Made by a program: the position numbers and the translations under genes. This document shows, piece by piece, positions 7,432 to 16,301 of a stretch of 64,000 nucleotides of DNA. The stretch's first letter is position 1. The number at the start of each line of letters is the position of its first letter. Under the pieces are notes generated by a model. The model saw only the letters and a list, made by a program, of their open reading frames with translations, searched no databases and was not told where the DNA came from. Source of the DNA: Hansschlegelia plantiphila. GTDB lineage: Bacteria > Pseudomonadota > Alphaproteobacteria > Rhizobiales > Methylopilaceae. The DNA lies in contig NZ_BSFI01000022.1 in assembly GCF_027922265.1 (NCBI RefSeq), forward strand, positions 180,569 to 244,568. Reading direction: 5' to 3'.

Positions 7432-9657
7432 ATGATGGTGCGGGTCAGGCGCGGCCGTGGGGCGCGCTTCCTTGGGGTTTCAGTGCTGGCGCTCTGCGCC
7501 GCGCAGATCGTCGCCGCGCGAGCGCAGGATGGCAGCGCCGTGCCGCTCGAGGAGATCAACGTCCAGGGGAAAGGCCAGGGCGAGACCGCCGAGGGGCCGG
7601 TCGAGGGCTACGTGGCCTCCCGCAGCGCCTCCGGCACCAAGACCGACACGCCGATCGTCGAGACGCCGCAGTCGATCTCGGTCGTCACCCGCGACGAGTT
7701 CACGGACCGCGGGGCGACCACCTTGCAGGACGCGATCTCCTACACGCCGGGAGTGGCGTCGTTCTCGTCCGGCCGGTCGATCGCGCTCGACGAATTCCTA
7801 GTGCGCGGTTTCGACACCGCCAACGGCAACCTCGGCCAGCTTCGCGACGGCATGAAGCTGCAGGCCAATCTCTATGACGGGTCGCAGGAGCTCTACGGGC
7901 TCGAGCGCCTCGAGATCCTGAAGGGGCCGGCCTCGATTCTCTACGGCCAGCTCGGGCCGGGCGGCATCGTGAACTCGGTCACCAAGCGGCCGAGCTTCAC
8001 GCCGATCGGCGAGATCAACCTCACGGGCGGCAGCTTCGACAACAAGCAGCTCTCCGCTGATGTGTCCGGTCCGATCGGGACCAGCGGCGACTGGGCATAC
8101 CGGATCACCGGCCTCGTGCGCGATTCAAACAGCTGGATCGACCATGTGCCCGACGACCGCCGCTACATCGCGCCCGCGATCACCTGGAAGCCGACCGACG
8201 CCACCTCGCTCACCCTGCTCGCCTATTACCAGGAGACCCGGACCCGCTTCACCGCCCCCATGGACGCCGAGGGCACGGTGTTCCGCAACGCCGGCGGCCG
8301 TCGCGTGCCGCGCGACTTCTTCATCGGCGATACTGATTTCGATCGCTACAACATCAATTCCGGCGCTCTCTCCTATATCTTCGACCACGCGTTCAACGAG
8401 AACGTCTCGTTCAGTTCGCGCGGTCGCTATTACGAATCGAAGGCCGACTGGGATTATCTGACGTTTCTCCGCTTCGCCGGGCCGACCACGATCGCGCGCG
8501 GCCGCAGCGCGCGGACGGAACATTCGAAGGTCTGGACCTCCGACAACCACCTCCAGTTCAAGTTCGACACGGGCCCGGTGGAGCACACCGCGATCGTGGG
8601 CGTGGACTACGCCCGCCAGACCTACGACACCGAGCGCTATCGCGACAATTTCGGCGGCTTCGCCGACTTCGACGGCCCCGATTCCGCCCCCATCTCGGGC
8701 GGCTATGGGGCCAACCGAGGCTTCGACCGCAAGATCAATCAGGTCGGAGTCTATGCGCAGGATCAGATAAAGATCGCGGACAAGTTCATCTTCCTAGCCG
8801 GCGGCCGCCAGGACTGGGCGTCGACCGACCTGAAATACGATACGCCTGCGTATGGAATCTATCCAAAGCAGAAAGACCACGATTTCACGGCGCATCTCGG
8901 CGCGGTCTACCTGGCTCCTTACGGCTTCGCGCCGTACGTCTCGTACAGCGAATCCTTCTCCCCGGCGATCGTGGCCGAACAGACGGCCGGTACGGGGCTC
9001 AGACCCTCCTTCAAGCCGACCACCGGAGAGCAATACGAGGGCGGCCTGCGCTGGACCTCGCCCGACCAGAAGACGTTGCTGACGGCCTCGGTCTTCCGGA
9101 TCAAGCAGCGCAACGTGGTCGGGTTGGACTCGAATTACGAGTACAAGCAGACTGGCCTCGTCCGCTCGAAGGGGTTCGAGTTCGAGGCCAAGAGCCGGCA
9201 GGGCGCGTGGGAGTTTCTGGCGTCCTATGCCTATACGGACGCCAAGACGGTCGAGGACGAGGACACGGCGCTCATCGGCCAGCAACTCCCCACTGTTCCC
9301 TGGCATCAGGCCGCGGTCTGGGCCAAATACGACCTGACGTCGATCGGCGTTCCGGGCCTCACGCTTGGAGCGGGCCTGAAATATTTCGGGAAGACCAACA
9401 TCGACGAGCCGAAGTCCGTCGATCCCGTGAACGGCAAAGTTCTAGAGCGTTATGGGAACGTGCCCGGCTACGTCACTGTCGACGCCCTCGCCCGGCTTGA
9501 TCTCGGAGCGCTGAACCCGAAGATGCAGGGCTTCCAGGCGCAGCTTAACGCCAAGAACCTGCTCGACAAGAAGACGTATTCCTGCGTCTCCGCGAAAGCC
9601 GGCTGCAACTACGGCCAGCCGCGCACGATCCTCGCCACGCTGTCCTACAAGTGGTGA
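7432..9657 (+). CDS. TonB-dependent siderophore receptor, FhuA/FoxA-like
   Basis: A 741-residue outer-membrane receptor. Residues 1-32 form a signal peptide ending near VAARAQ. A TonB-box region and plug follow (about 40-190: TPIVETPQSISVVTRDEF, YTPGV, RLEILKGPASILYGQLGPGG). The rest is a 22-strand barrel ending in the aromatic LSYKW needed for outer-membrane insertion. The C-terminal pattern CVSAKAGCNYGQPRTILATL resembles hydroxamate receptors of the FhuA class. There is no extra N-terminal signalling domain, so it should not drive a FecR/sigma circuit. It starts an operon with the binding protein, permease and reductase. It presumably imports the ferric form of the siderophore made by this locus. 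Confidence 0.95.
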   Translation: MMVRVRRGRGARFLGVSVLALCAAQIVAARAQDGSAVPLEEINVQGKGQGETAEGPVEGYVASRSASGTKTDTPIVETPQSISVVTRDEFTDRGATTLQDAISYTPGVASFSSGRSIALDEFLVRGFDTANGNLGQLRDGMKLQANLYDGSQELYGLERLEILKGPASILYGQLGPGGIVNSVTKRPSFTPIGEINLTGGSFDNKQLSADVSGPIGTSGDWAYRITGLVRDSNSWIDHVPDDRRYIAPAITWKPTDATSLTLLAYYQETRTRFTAPMDAEGTVFRNAGGRRVPRDFFIGDTDFDRYNINSGALSYIFDHAFNENVSFSSRGRYYESKADWDYLTFLRFAGPTTIARGRSARTEHSKVWTSDNHLQFKFDTGPVEHTAIVGVDYARQTYDTERYRDNFGGFADFDGPDSAPISGGYGANRGFDRKINQVGVYAQDQIKIADKFIFLAGGRQDWASTDLKYDTPAYGIYPKQKDHDFTAHLGAVYLAPYGFAPYVSYSESFSPAIVAEQTAGTGLRPSFKPTTGEQYEGGLRWTSPDQKTLLTASVFRIKQRNVVGLDSNYEYKQTGLVRSKGFEFEAKSRQGAWEFLASYAYTDAKTVEDEDTALIGQQLPTVPWHQAAVWAKYDLTSIGVPGLTLGAGLKYFGKTNIDEPKSVDPVNGKVLERYGNVPGYVTVDALARLDLGALNPKMQGFQAQLNAKNLLDKKTYSCVSAKAGCNYGQPRTILATLSYKW

Positions 9658-10544
9658 CATCCTCGCTCAGCCGCCGGGGCGCGCTGAGGGCCCTTGCCGC
9701 AACGGCCGCTTCGGCGGCCGTCTGCGTTTCGCCGGCGCGGGTCTTCGCCGCCGAGCCGCGCGTCGTGTCGCTCGAACTGCAACTCACCGAAATCCTCGTC
9801 TCGCTCGGCGCGCCGCCGGTCGCGGCCGCGGACAACAGGCTCTACCGTCGCCTGGTCGGGCAGCCCGAGTTGCCGGCGAGCGTGCTCGACCTCGGGCCGA
9901 TCCAGCAGCCCAATCTCGAATTCCTGCAGTCGATCGCGCCGAACCTCATGGTGCTCCCGGCCTGGGAGGCGAGCGGCAGCCGCGCGACGCTCGCCCGCGT
10001 CGCGCCGGTCGAGGTGCTGGGCGACCTCCAGCGCCGGCCGCCGCTCCAGACGCTCGACATGATCTCGCGGCGGCTCGCAGACATCGTCGGTCGCGAGCGC
10101 GAACGGGCGGCGCTCGCCGCTGCGCTTGACGCCGCCTGCGACCGGGCGAAGGCCATGGTCTCGGACCAGCCGACGCTGCTTTGCCGCTTCTTCGAGGACG
10201 GACGCCACCTCGCCGTCTTCGGGTCGAACAGCGTCCTCGGCGCGGTCGCCGAACGCTGCGGGGTGGCGAACGCCTGGAAAGGGCGTCAGAACGCCTTCGG
10301 AACCGCGCTCGCCGCGGTCGAGAACCTCGCGTCGATTCCGGAGGCGCGCATCGTGCATTTCCATCGCGGGGCCGAAACCGAACGCGCGTTCGCCCGTCTC
10401 GACCGGAGCCCACTCTGGCGCGCGCTTCCGTCAGTCGCGCGCGGCGAGGTGATCGCCATGCCGGTGGTCCATCCGAACGGCGGCCTCGCCTCCGCGGCCC
10501 GCCTCGCCGATCAGCTCCGCCTCGCGCTCGGGACGCATGGCTGA
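9651..10544 (+). CDS. Iron-siderophore ABC transporter substrate-binding protein, FhuD-like
   Basis: A 297-residue periplasmic binding protein overlapping the receptor gene by 7 bases (GTG start). The N-terminus has a twin-arginine-like signal (SRRGALRALAATAASAAV) with cleavage near VFAAEP. The mature part has the FhuD/FecB fold: RVVSLELQLTEILVSLGAPP at the start, then a long backbone helix and a second lobe. It delivers the ferric siderophore from the receptor to the FhuB permease encoded next. Substrate choice is inferred from context. Overlapping ends indicate translational coupling. Confidence 0.92.
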   Translation: MVTSSLSRRGALRALAATAASAAVCVSPARVFAAEPRVVSLELQLTEILVSLGAPPVAAADNRLYRRLVGQPELPASVLDLGPIQQPNLEFLQSIAPNLMVLPAWEASGSRATLARVAPVEVLGDLQRRPPLQTLDMISRRLADIVGRERERAALAAALDAACDRAKAMVSDQPTLLCRFFEDGRHLAVFGSNSVLGAVAERCGVANAWKGRQNAFGTALAAVENLASIPEARIVHFHRGAETERAFARLDRSPLWRALPSVARGEVIAMPVVHPNGGLASAARLADQLRLALGTHG

Positions 10545-12552
10545 GACCATGGCCGCGGGCGCCGCGGCCCGTCGGCCCGCGGCCGGCGCCGGCGCGGTCG
10601 CGCTCGGGCTGCTCGCGGCGGCGCTCGCGGTCGCGGCGTTCAATCTGGCGGCCGCGGCGCCGGTCGGGCGCTGGCTACAGGCGTTGCTCGCGCCCGATGT
10701 GACCGATATGCGCGAGCTCGTCCTGCGATACAGCGCGCTGCCGCGGATCGCGGTCGCGCTGCTCTGCGGCGCGGGGCTCGGCCTGTCGGGCGCGCTGCTG
10801 CAGCAGGTGCTGCGTAATCCGCTCGCGGAGCCCGGCACGCTCGGCGTCTTCGCAGGCGCCCGCTTCGCGCTCTACGCCGGGACGCTGTGGGCGCCGGGCC
10901 TGCTGGCTTACGGCTACGAGCCGCTCGCGCTCGTCGGCGGCGCGGCGAGCATGGCGCTGGTGCTCGCGCTCGCCCGCGGCCGGGGCTTCGCGCCTTTCGC
11001 GGTGGTGCTCGCCGGCCTGATCGTCTCGCTCGCGCTCGAGGCCGCGAACAAGATGCTGGCGATCGGCAATTTCGAGCAGTTGTCGGACCTCATGATCTGG
11101 CAGGCCGGGTCGCTCGCGCAGAACGACTGGTCCGCCGCAGCCGGTCTCGCCCCGCGGATCGCGGTCGCGGCGCTGGCGGCGGCGCTGATCTCCCGTCCGC
11201 TCGCTGTGCTTGATCTCGATGAGTCCGGCGCGAGGAGCCTCGGCGTCCCGCTGGCCTGGACGCGGTTCGCGGCGGTGACGGTGGCGGTCCTGGTCAGCGC
11301 CTCCGTGGTCGGCGCGGTCGGAGCGATCGGCTTCGTGGGCCTTGCGGGACCGGCGATCGCGCGCGCGGCCGGCGCGCGGAGCCTCAGACAGCGTCTCGTC
11401 TGGGGGGCGGGCGTGTCGGCGGGCGTGCTCCTCCTGACCGATCAGGCCCTGGTGGCCACGACCGGCGGCACGCTGCCGCCGACCGGCGCAGTGACGGCGC
11501 TGCTTGGCGCGCCGCTGCTGCTCTGGCTCGTCTGGCGCTTCCGGTCGACCGGCTCCGGGGAACGCGGCGGCGAAGCGCCGGGACGCCGGGGCGTCTCGGC
11601 GGCGGGCATCCCCCGCGTGCTGCTGACGCTGGCTCCGCTCGCGGCCGTCGCGGTTCTGCTCGCGCTGTCCCTCGGCCGGACGCCAGACGGCGGCTGGCGC
11701 TGGGCGACCGGCTCCGAGATCGCGGCGCTCTCGACCTGGCGCGGGCCGCGGGTCGCGGCGTCCTTAGCGGCGGGCTTCATGCTGTCGGTCTCGGGCGGGA
11801 TTCTCCAGCGCATCAGCGGAAACCCGATGGCGAGCCCCGAGCTTCTCGGCGTCTCGGCCGGCGCCGCGATCGCGCTCATCGCGACGGCCTTCCTGGCGCC
11901 CGGCCTCGGCTATGGCGGATCTCTCGCCATCGCCGCGCTGGGCGCCTTCGCGAGCCTCGCGATGGTGCTCGCGATCGGCCGCCGTTCGGCCTTCGCTCCC
12001 ATGCGGATGCTGCTGATCGGGGTCGGGCTGACGGCCCTGCTCAACGCGGCCGTCGAGTCGCTCCTCGTCGCCGGGGATCCGCGGACCGCGCAGCTGCTGA
12101 CATGGCTTGCGGGCTCGACCTACGCCGTGACGGCGTCGCTCGCGGCCGGCGCCTGCGTCGCGGCCGCGCTTGCGGCGCTCGCGCTGCCCTTCGCCGCGCG
12201 CTGGCTTGCGATCCTTCCGCTCGGCGATCCGCCGGCGCAGGCGCTCGGGCTTTCCGTCGGGCGGAGCCGGCTCGCGCTCCTTGTCTTCGCATCCGCGCTC
12301 ACGGCGGTGTCGACCGTGCTTGTCGGACCACTCAGCTTCGTCGGGCTGATGGGTCCGCATCTCTCCCGGCTGTTTGGCGCGCGGACGGCGCTCGCCGAAA
12401 GCCTCGCCGCCGGGCTGATCGGCGCGATTCTGATGGCGCTCGCCGACTGGATCGGCCGCAACGCGATCTATCCGTGGCAGATCCCGGCCGGCGTGGTCGC
12501 GACAGCGCTCGGGGGGCTCTATTTTCTCTGGCTCATGAAGTCGAAGCGATGA
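10537..12552 (+). CDS. fhuB: Fused iron-siderophore ABC permease, FhuB-like
   Basis: A 671-residue inner-membrane protein built from two FecCD-type permease halves in one chain. Half one (about 20-340) has LRNPLAEPGTLGVFAGA and GAVGAIGFVGLAGP. Half two (about 360-668) has RISGNPMASPELLGVSAGA and VGPLSFVGLMGPHLSR. Each half has the coupling helix that contacts the ATPase. About 18-20 hydrophobic segments can be seen, as in FhuB of ferrichrome systems. It overlaps the binding-protein gene by 8 bases. The partner ATPase FhuC is absent from the window, so it must be encoded elsewhere or shared with another importer. Confidence 0.93.
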   Translation: MAETMAAGAAARRPAAGAGAVALGLLAAALAVAAFNLAAAAPVGRWLQALLAPDVTDMRELVLRYSALPRIAVALLCGAGLGLSGALLQQVLRNPLAEPGTLGVFAGARFALYAGTLWAPGLLAYGYEPLALVGGAASMALVLALARGRGFAPFAVVLAGLIVSLALEAANKMLAIGNFEQLSDLMIWQAGSLAQNDWSAAAGLAPRIAVAALAAALISRPLAVLDLDESGARSLGVPLAWTRFAAVTVAVLVSASVVGAVGAIGFVGLAGPAIARAAGARSLRQRLVWGAGVSAGVLLLTDQALVATTGGTLPPTGAVTALLGAPLLLWLVWRFRSTGSGERGGEAPGRRGVSAAGIPRVLLTLAPLAAVAVLLALSLGRTPDGGWRWATGSEIAALSTWRGPRVAASLAAGFMLSVSGGILQRISGNPMASPELLGVSAGAAIALIATAFLAPGLGYGGSLAIAALGAFASLAMVLAIGRRSAFAPMRMLLIGVGLTALLNAAVESLLVAGDPRTAQLLTWLAGSTYAVTASLAAGACVAAALAALALPFAARWLAILPLGDPPAQALGLSVGRSRLALLVFASALTAVSTVLVGPLSFVGLMGPHLSRLFGARTALAESLAAGLIGAILMALADWIGRNAIYPWQIPAGVVATALGGLYFLWLMKSKR

Positions 12553-13262
12553 CGATTTCCGCGCTCGCACCGCTGTTCAGGGGGCCGCTCGAGCCCTTCT
12601 CCGACAGCCTGACGCTCGCGCCCGTCGAGGGCGCGCGGGCGGCGGCGGATCTGCTCAACCGCGAGACGCTCGGCGCGCTGATCGAGCGTCTCGCGGTTGA
12701 TTACGGAGACGGCGACCGTCGCGCGGTCGCTTCGATATGGTCGAAGAGCCACTTCTCGGCGCTAATGCCGGCGGTGCTTGCGGCCAATCTACTGCTCGAC
12801 CTTGACCTGCCCGTGACGCTCGGCGAGGTGGCGCTGGTCGCCGACGAGCGCGGCCGCACGCGTCGTTTCGCGCTGCCGCACGGGGGCGAAGCCCTCGGTC
12901 CCGAGGCCGGCGAGACGCGTTTCGACCGGCTGATCGAGGGGCATCTGGAGCCGCTGATAGCGGCGCTCGCGGCGGTCAGCGGCGCGTCTCCGAAGGTGTT
13001 CTGGAGCAACGCCGGCAACGTGTTCGATTTCATCGTCCGCGGCGCGGGCGATCTCGGCGCGGACGCCGCGGGCGTCGAGGCCGGGCTGGCCCTCATGGCC
13101 GAGCGACGCCGGCGCGGGCGCCCGAACCCGCTCTACGCCCCCGTGAGCTATCCGGCGGGCGGGCGGGTCCGCCGCGTCTGCTGCCTGCGCTATCTCGCGC
13201 CGGGCGCCGGCTATTGCGGAACCTGTCCCGTCATTCCCGAAGGCGTCGCGGCTGACGACTGA
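12549..13262 (+). CDS. fhuF: Siderophore-iron reductase, FhuF-like [2Fe-2S] protein
   Basis: A 237-residue cytosolic protein. ATG 12549 overlaps the fhuB stop (ATGA). FhuF reduces ferric hydroxamate siderophores to release iron. It binds a 2Fe-2S cluster with the unusual C-C-x10-C-x2-C motif, seen here exactly at the C-terminus (Cys211, Cys212, Cys223, Cys226 in RVCCLRYLAPGAGYCGTCP). The N-terminal ~200 residues match the family's helical domain (WSKSHFSALMPAVLAANLL). The longer frame upstream lies inside fhuB and is not coding. It ends 7 bases before the convergent hydroxylase gene. Confidence 0.92.
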   Translation: MTISALAPLFRGPLEPFSDSLTLAPVEGARAAADLLNRETLGALIERLAVDYGDGDRRAVASIWSKSHFSALMPAVLAANLLLDLDLPVTLGEVALVADERGRTRRFALPHGGEALGPEAGETRFDRLIEGHLEPLIAALAAVSGASPKVFWSNAGNVFDFIVRGAGDLGADAAGVEAGLALMAERRRRGRPNPLYAPVSYPAGGRVRRVCCLRYLAPGAGYCGTCPVIPEGVAADD

Positions 13263-13269
13263 CGACCGG

Positions 13270-14607
13270 TCAGCCGGCCTGGGCCATCCAGCCCGGATCC
13301 GAGGCGGCCTGGGCGAGGCGGTGGCGCTTCGATTCCACCAGCGACAGGGCGATCTCCTGCGAGCGGATCGCGAGCACCGAGAGCAGCGTGTCGCTGAGGC
13401 CGTGGGTGTCCTCCGAAAACCCCTGGACGTGGACCCGCGGCCAGAAATCCGGGTGCGCCCTCAGCCGGTAGTCGCGCCCGACCTCGAAGTCCTCGAGGTG
13501 CTCGGCGAGGGGAGCGAGCAGCGGATGCCGGATGTCGCGCTCATAGCCGGTCGCAAGCACCACGGCGTCGTAACGGCGCGTCGTCCGCTCGCCGCCGCCT
13601 GAGCGGACGACCGCCATGCGGACGCCGTCGTCGGCGAGCGCGGCGTCGGCCACCTCGATCCGGCCCTGGAGACGCAGCCTGGCGTCGCCGAGCACGCGCT
13701 GCTGATAGAGGATTTCATAGAGCCGCCCGAGCAGGTCGGCGTCGATCACCGCGTAGTTGGTGTCGCGGAACTCGGCGATAATCTCGCGCCGCCGCTCCTC
13801 CGGCTGCGAGAAGACGAGGTCGGTGAACTCGGGGTTGAAGATCTCGTTGACGAAAGGCGTGTCGTCCGCGGGCTTCAACGTCGAGCCGCGGAACAGCATG
13901 TCGATGGTGGCCTCGGGAAAGCGCCCGTGGAGGTCCAGGGCGATCTCGGCCGCGCTCTGGCCGGCGCCGACCACCGCGATCGTCGCGCCAGGCTTGCGCT
14001 CGAGCCCGAGGCAGGCGACCGCCCGCAGATAGCGCGACGAATGAAACAGGCGCGGGTCTCGGGCGAGGTCCGCGAAGGTCGGCGGGACATGAGGCGCGCC
14101 TCCGACCGCGAGCACCAGGTCGTGGGTCCGCCTTACGATCTCCTCGCCGCCGGCGCCGCGCGTCCGCACCGCAAGCGACCGCACGACGCCGTCGCTCGAA
14201 ACCTCCGGCTCGATCGACAGCGCCTCCTCGCCGTAGCGGCAGCCGTCCTCGAAGCGGGCGGCGGCCCAGCGCAGATAGTCATTGAACTCGATCCGGCTCG
14301 GAAAGAAGGACTTGCGGTTGATGAAGGCCTCAAGCCGGCCCTTCTCATGCAGGTAGTTCATGAAGCTGAACGGGCTTGTCGGCTCCCTCAGCGTCACGAG
14401 GTCCTTGATGAAGGAGATCTGCATGTCGCTGTCCGGCAGCAGCATGTCGCGATGCCAGACGAAGCCGTCCTGCCTCTCGACGAAGACGTAGGAGCAGGCC
14501 GGCCGCAGTCGCCTGTTGCTCTCCTCGATCGCGATCGCGGTCGCGAGGTTCGAGGGGCCGAAGCCGACGCCAAGGACGTCGAGAGGGGCCGCCGGGTTAG
14601 GCTTCAT
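13270..14607 (-). CDS. L-ornithine N5-monooxygenase, PvdA/SidA family
   Basis: A 445-residue flavoprotein that hydroxylates the side-chain amine of ornithine using FAD, NADPH and O2, the first step to hydroxamate iron ligands. It shows the FAD motif GVGFGPSN (13-20), the substrate-region signature SDMQISFIKDLVTLREPTSP (60-79) and IEFNDYLRWAA, the NADPH motif VVGAGQSAAE (212-221) and the late ATGYERDI motif. Agreement with pyoverdine PvdA (ISFLKDLVSLRNPTSPYSF, RMEFNDYLRW, RYGEE) favours ornithine over lysine. It is followed 22 bases upstream in coordinate by the acyltransferase gene, which is transcribed first in the same reverse-strand unit. Confidence 0.93.
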   Translation of the reverse strand: MKPNPAAPLDVLGVGFGPSNLATAIAIEESNRRLRPACSYVFVERQDGFVWHRDMLLPDSDMQISFIKDLVTLREPTSPFSFMNYLHEKGRLEAFINRKSFFPSRIEFNDYLRWAAARFEDGCRYGEEALSIEPEVSSDGVVRSLAVRTRGAGGEEIVRRTHDLVLAVGGAPHVPPTFADLARDPRLFHSSRYLRAVACLGLERKPGATIAVVGAGQSAAEIALDLHGRFPEATIDMLFRGSTLKPADDTPFVNEIFNPEFTDLVFSQPEERRREIIAEFRDTNYAVIDADLLGRLYEILYQQRVLGDARLRLQGRIEVADAALADDGVRMAVVRSGGGERTTRRYDAVVLATGYERDIRHPLLAPLAEHLEDFEVGRDYRLRAHPDFWPRVHVQGFSEDTHGLSDTLLSVLAIRSQEIALSLVESKRHRLAQAASDPGWMAQAG

Positions 14608-14628
14608 GGTGGAGCGCTCCGGGCGTTC

Positions 14629-15732
14629 TCAGGCGGCGCCTGCGAGGGGGAGGGGAGCGGCCGACGCGGGCGATCCGACCTCCCGGCCTTGCGCGGGCAG
14701 CCATAGCCTGTCGGCGAAGAACCGCTCGCGCAGCAGGCTCACGAGCGCCGCGCGCTTGTGAGGGAAGTCGAAGGTTTTGATCCTCGCGAAGCCGGACCGC
14801 TCGAGATTCCGGATCTGCTGGACGTGCGAAGCGGCAGGTTCGCCGACGATGCGTCGCGTGCGCGGATCGTCGAGGAACATGAAGTGCATGAGCGAGGGCA
14901 GCCAAGCGGCGATATAAGCGCCGCCGCGCCGGCTCGCCTCGCCAACCGCCACGTGCCAGCCGCGGTCATAGTCGTCCACGTCGTAGAACGGCGCGAGGCG
15001 GTTCTCCTTGGCCCAGTAGATCTCGAAATAGGCGAAGGGGACGCCGTCGAAGGCGCTGATCATCGGGATCATGTGCGGATCGGCGATCAGGTCCTCGAGG
15101 TAGCGGCGGTGGTGTTCGAGGTCGCCGCTCTCGCTCCAGAAGGAGGCCACCCGCGGGTCGTTCATCCAGCGGTGGAATACGTCGAGATCGTCCTCCACCG
15201 CGGCCGCCCGGAACGTCAGGGTCTCGCCGAGCCACGGGATGAACCGGGCGTAGGTGACGCCCTCGGGCTTCGGCCGCCGCAGGGGATGGCGGCGGTCGCC
15301 CGAAAGAACGAAGCGCTCCGGGAACGGCGGCTCCTCGCCCCGTGCGAGCCAGAGGGCCGGCTGCTGCATGAGGGCGTCGGCGCGGGCCAGCAGGCGGTTG
15401 TCCGCGCGCGTCAGGACGCCGCGCGCGACGAGCGGCTCGAACCAGGCCTCGCGCGCCGGCGCTTCGACCGCGAGGACGTCCCTGTCGGGAAACCAGGCGA
15501 AGGCGGCTTCGAGCGCTGCGAGGGCGGCGTCGCGGAAATCCCCCGGATCGGACGGCGGGTCGGAGACGAGCCGAAGCGTGTCGCCGCCGTCTGGACAGGC
15601 GAAGTCGACCCCGGCCCCGGCCCGTCGCGCGTCGCCGACCGTCACAGCCCCGTCGCGGCCGACGATCCTGAGCGGGCGGCCGCGCGCCGAGAAGGCGACG
15701 AACTCCCGTGCGGACGCGAGGTGATCCTGCAT
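14629..15732 (-). CDS. IucB/SidF-type N-acyltransferase for hydroxamate formation
   Basis: Starts at ATG 15730-15732 with GGGAG about 8 bases upstream, giving 367 residues. The longer frame to 15891 is rejected because its N-terminus is arginine-rich and without a ribosome-binding site. The C-terminal ~190 residues form a GNAT fold of the siderophore acyltransferase family (IucB, RhbD): TFRAAAVEDDLDVFHRWMND, FAYFEIYWAKENRLAPFYD, RGWHVAVGEASRRGG, LDDPRTRRIVGEPAASH. The N-terminal part is a variable helper domain. It should acetylate or acylate N5-hydroxyornithine to give the hydroxamate. The acyl group is not readable from sequence. It pairs with the hydroxylase downstream. Confidence 0.9.
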   Translation of the reverse strand: MQDHLASAREFVAFSARGRPLRIVGRDGAVTVGDARRAGAGVDFACPDGGDTLRLVSDPPSDPGDFRDAALAALEAAFAWFPDRDVLAVEAPAREAWFEPLVARGVLTRADNRLLARADALMQQPALWLARGEEPPFPERFVLSGDRRHPLRRPKPEGVTYARFIPWLGETLTFRAAAVEDDLDVFHRWMNDPRVASFWSESGDLEHHRRYLEDLIADPHMIPMISAFDGVPFAYFEIYWAKENRLAPFYDVDDYDRGWHVAVGEASRRGGAYIAAWLPSLMHFMFLDDPRTRRIVGEPAASHVQQIRNLERSGFARIKTFDFPHKRAALVSLLRERFFADRLWLPAQGREVGSPASAAPLPLAGAA

Positions 15733-16068
15733 GCTTCGTCTCCCGAGCCCAACCGGGCCGGTCCATAGAGCCGTGAGTGGACGTCCGCCCGGACGCCGAT
15801 ATCGCCGCCGGCCGAAAACAAACCCGCCCCGGACGCTGCGAGGGGCGCGAACACCATCGGCCTTTCGAAAGCAATGTAAAGTCCAAATCATCGCCTAATT
15901 CGTAATCATCGCCTCTATAGAACTCTTCTTATAATAATTACAAATTCGATCCCTAAGTCATAAGTCTTACAAAGGGTGTATATAGAAATTTCACTTGATA
16001 TTGGCGTTGGCGCGTGCTTATTCCTGCGCCATTCAAGACTAGTAAATAGCTTGTGGATGGTTCCCATC
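15733..16068. promoter_or_regulatory. Divergent promoter region between acyltransferase/hydroxylase and the NRPS operon
   Basis: A 336-bp region, strikingly AT-rich from about 15880 to 16010, that separates the two biosynthetic transcripts. It contains an AGAA-CTC-TTCT dyad (15919-15929) and several TA-rich boxes. It is the most likely site of iron control for the long operon, because every following gene to 50160 is on the same strand with little or no spacing. Exact promoters were not assigned. Confidence 0.55.
15916..15933. promoter_or_regulatory. ICE-like (Irr box) dyad
   Basis: TATAGAACTCTTCTTATA is an imperfect palindrome whose core AGAA-N3-TTCT matches the rhizobial iron-control element (ICE, bound by Irr; consensus TTTAGAA-N3-TTCTAAA). 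It lies in the divergent promoter region of siderophore biosynthesis genes. A match by eye to a short motif is weak evidence. Fur or RirA could be the real regulator. Confidence 0.35.
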
Positions 16069-16296
16069 ATGGCGTTTGACCGCGAAGACGGCGTGTTCCA
16101 TGTGGTCGTAAACCACGAAGAACAATACTCGATCTGGCCGACTTACCGCGACGTTCCGGCGGGCTGGCGCACAGTCGGCAAGACCGGGCCTAAGGCCGAA
16201 TGCCTCGCCTATATCGACGAGGTCTGGACCGACATGCGTCCGCTCAGCCTCCGTCGGCACATGGACGCCGCCGCTGATTCAGACCGGCCGAGCTGA
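16069..16296 (+). CDS. MbtH-like NRPS chaperone
   Basis: A 75-residue protein with the MbtH core: [20 protein letters not shown] followed by WP, then [31 protein letters not shown]. MbtH proteins bind NRPS adenylation domains and are often needed for their folding and activity. ATG 16069 is preferred because GGATGG lies just upstream and the usual two or three residues precede the FD motif. ATG 16057 is possible, while the longer frame to 15976 is not supported. It is the first gene of the long operon, 5 bases before the thioesterase. Confidence 0.93.
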   Translation: MAFDREDGVFHVVVNHEEQYSIWPTYRDVPAGWRTVGKTGPKAECLAYIDEVWTDMRPLSLRRHMDAAADSDRPS

Positions 16297-16301
16297 GCGC
16301 C

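Noticed and set aside
15733..15891. Upstream extension of the acyltransferase frame
   Set aside because: The added 53 residues are arginine-rich without a start signal, while the ATG at 15730-15732 has a good ribosome-binding site and family-like length.
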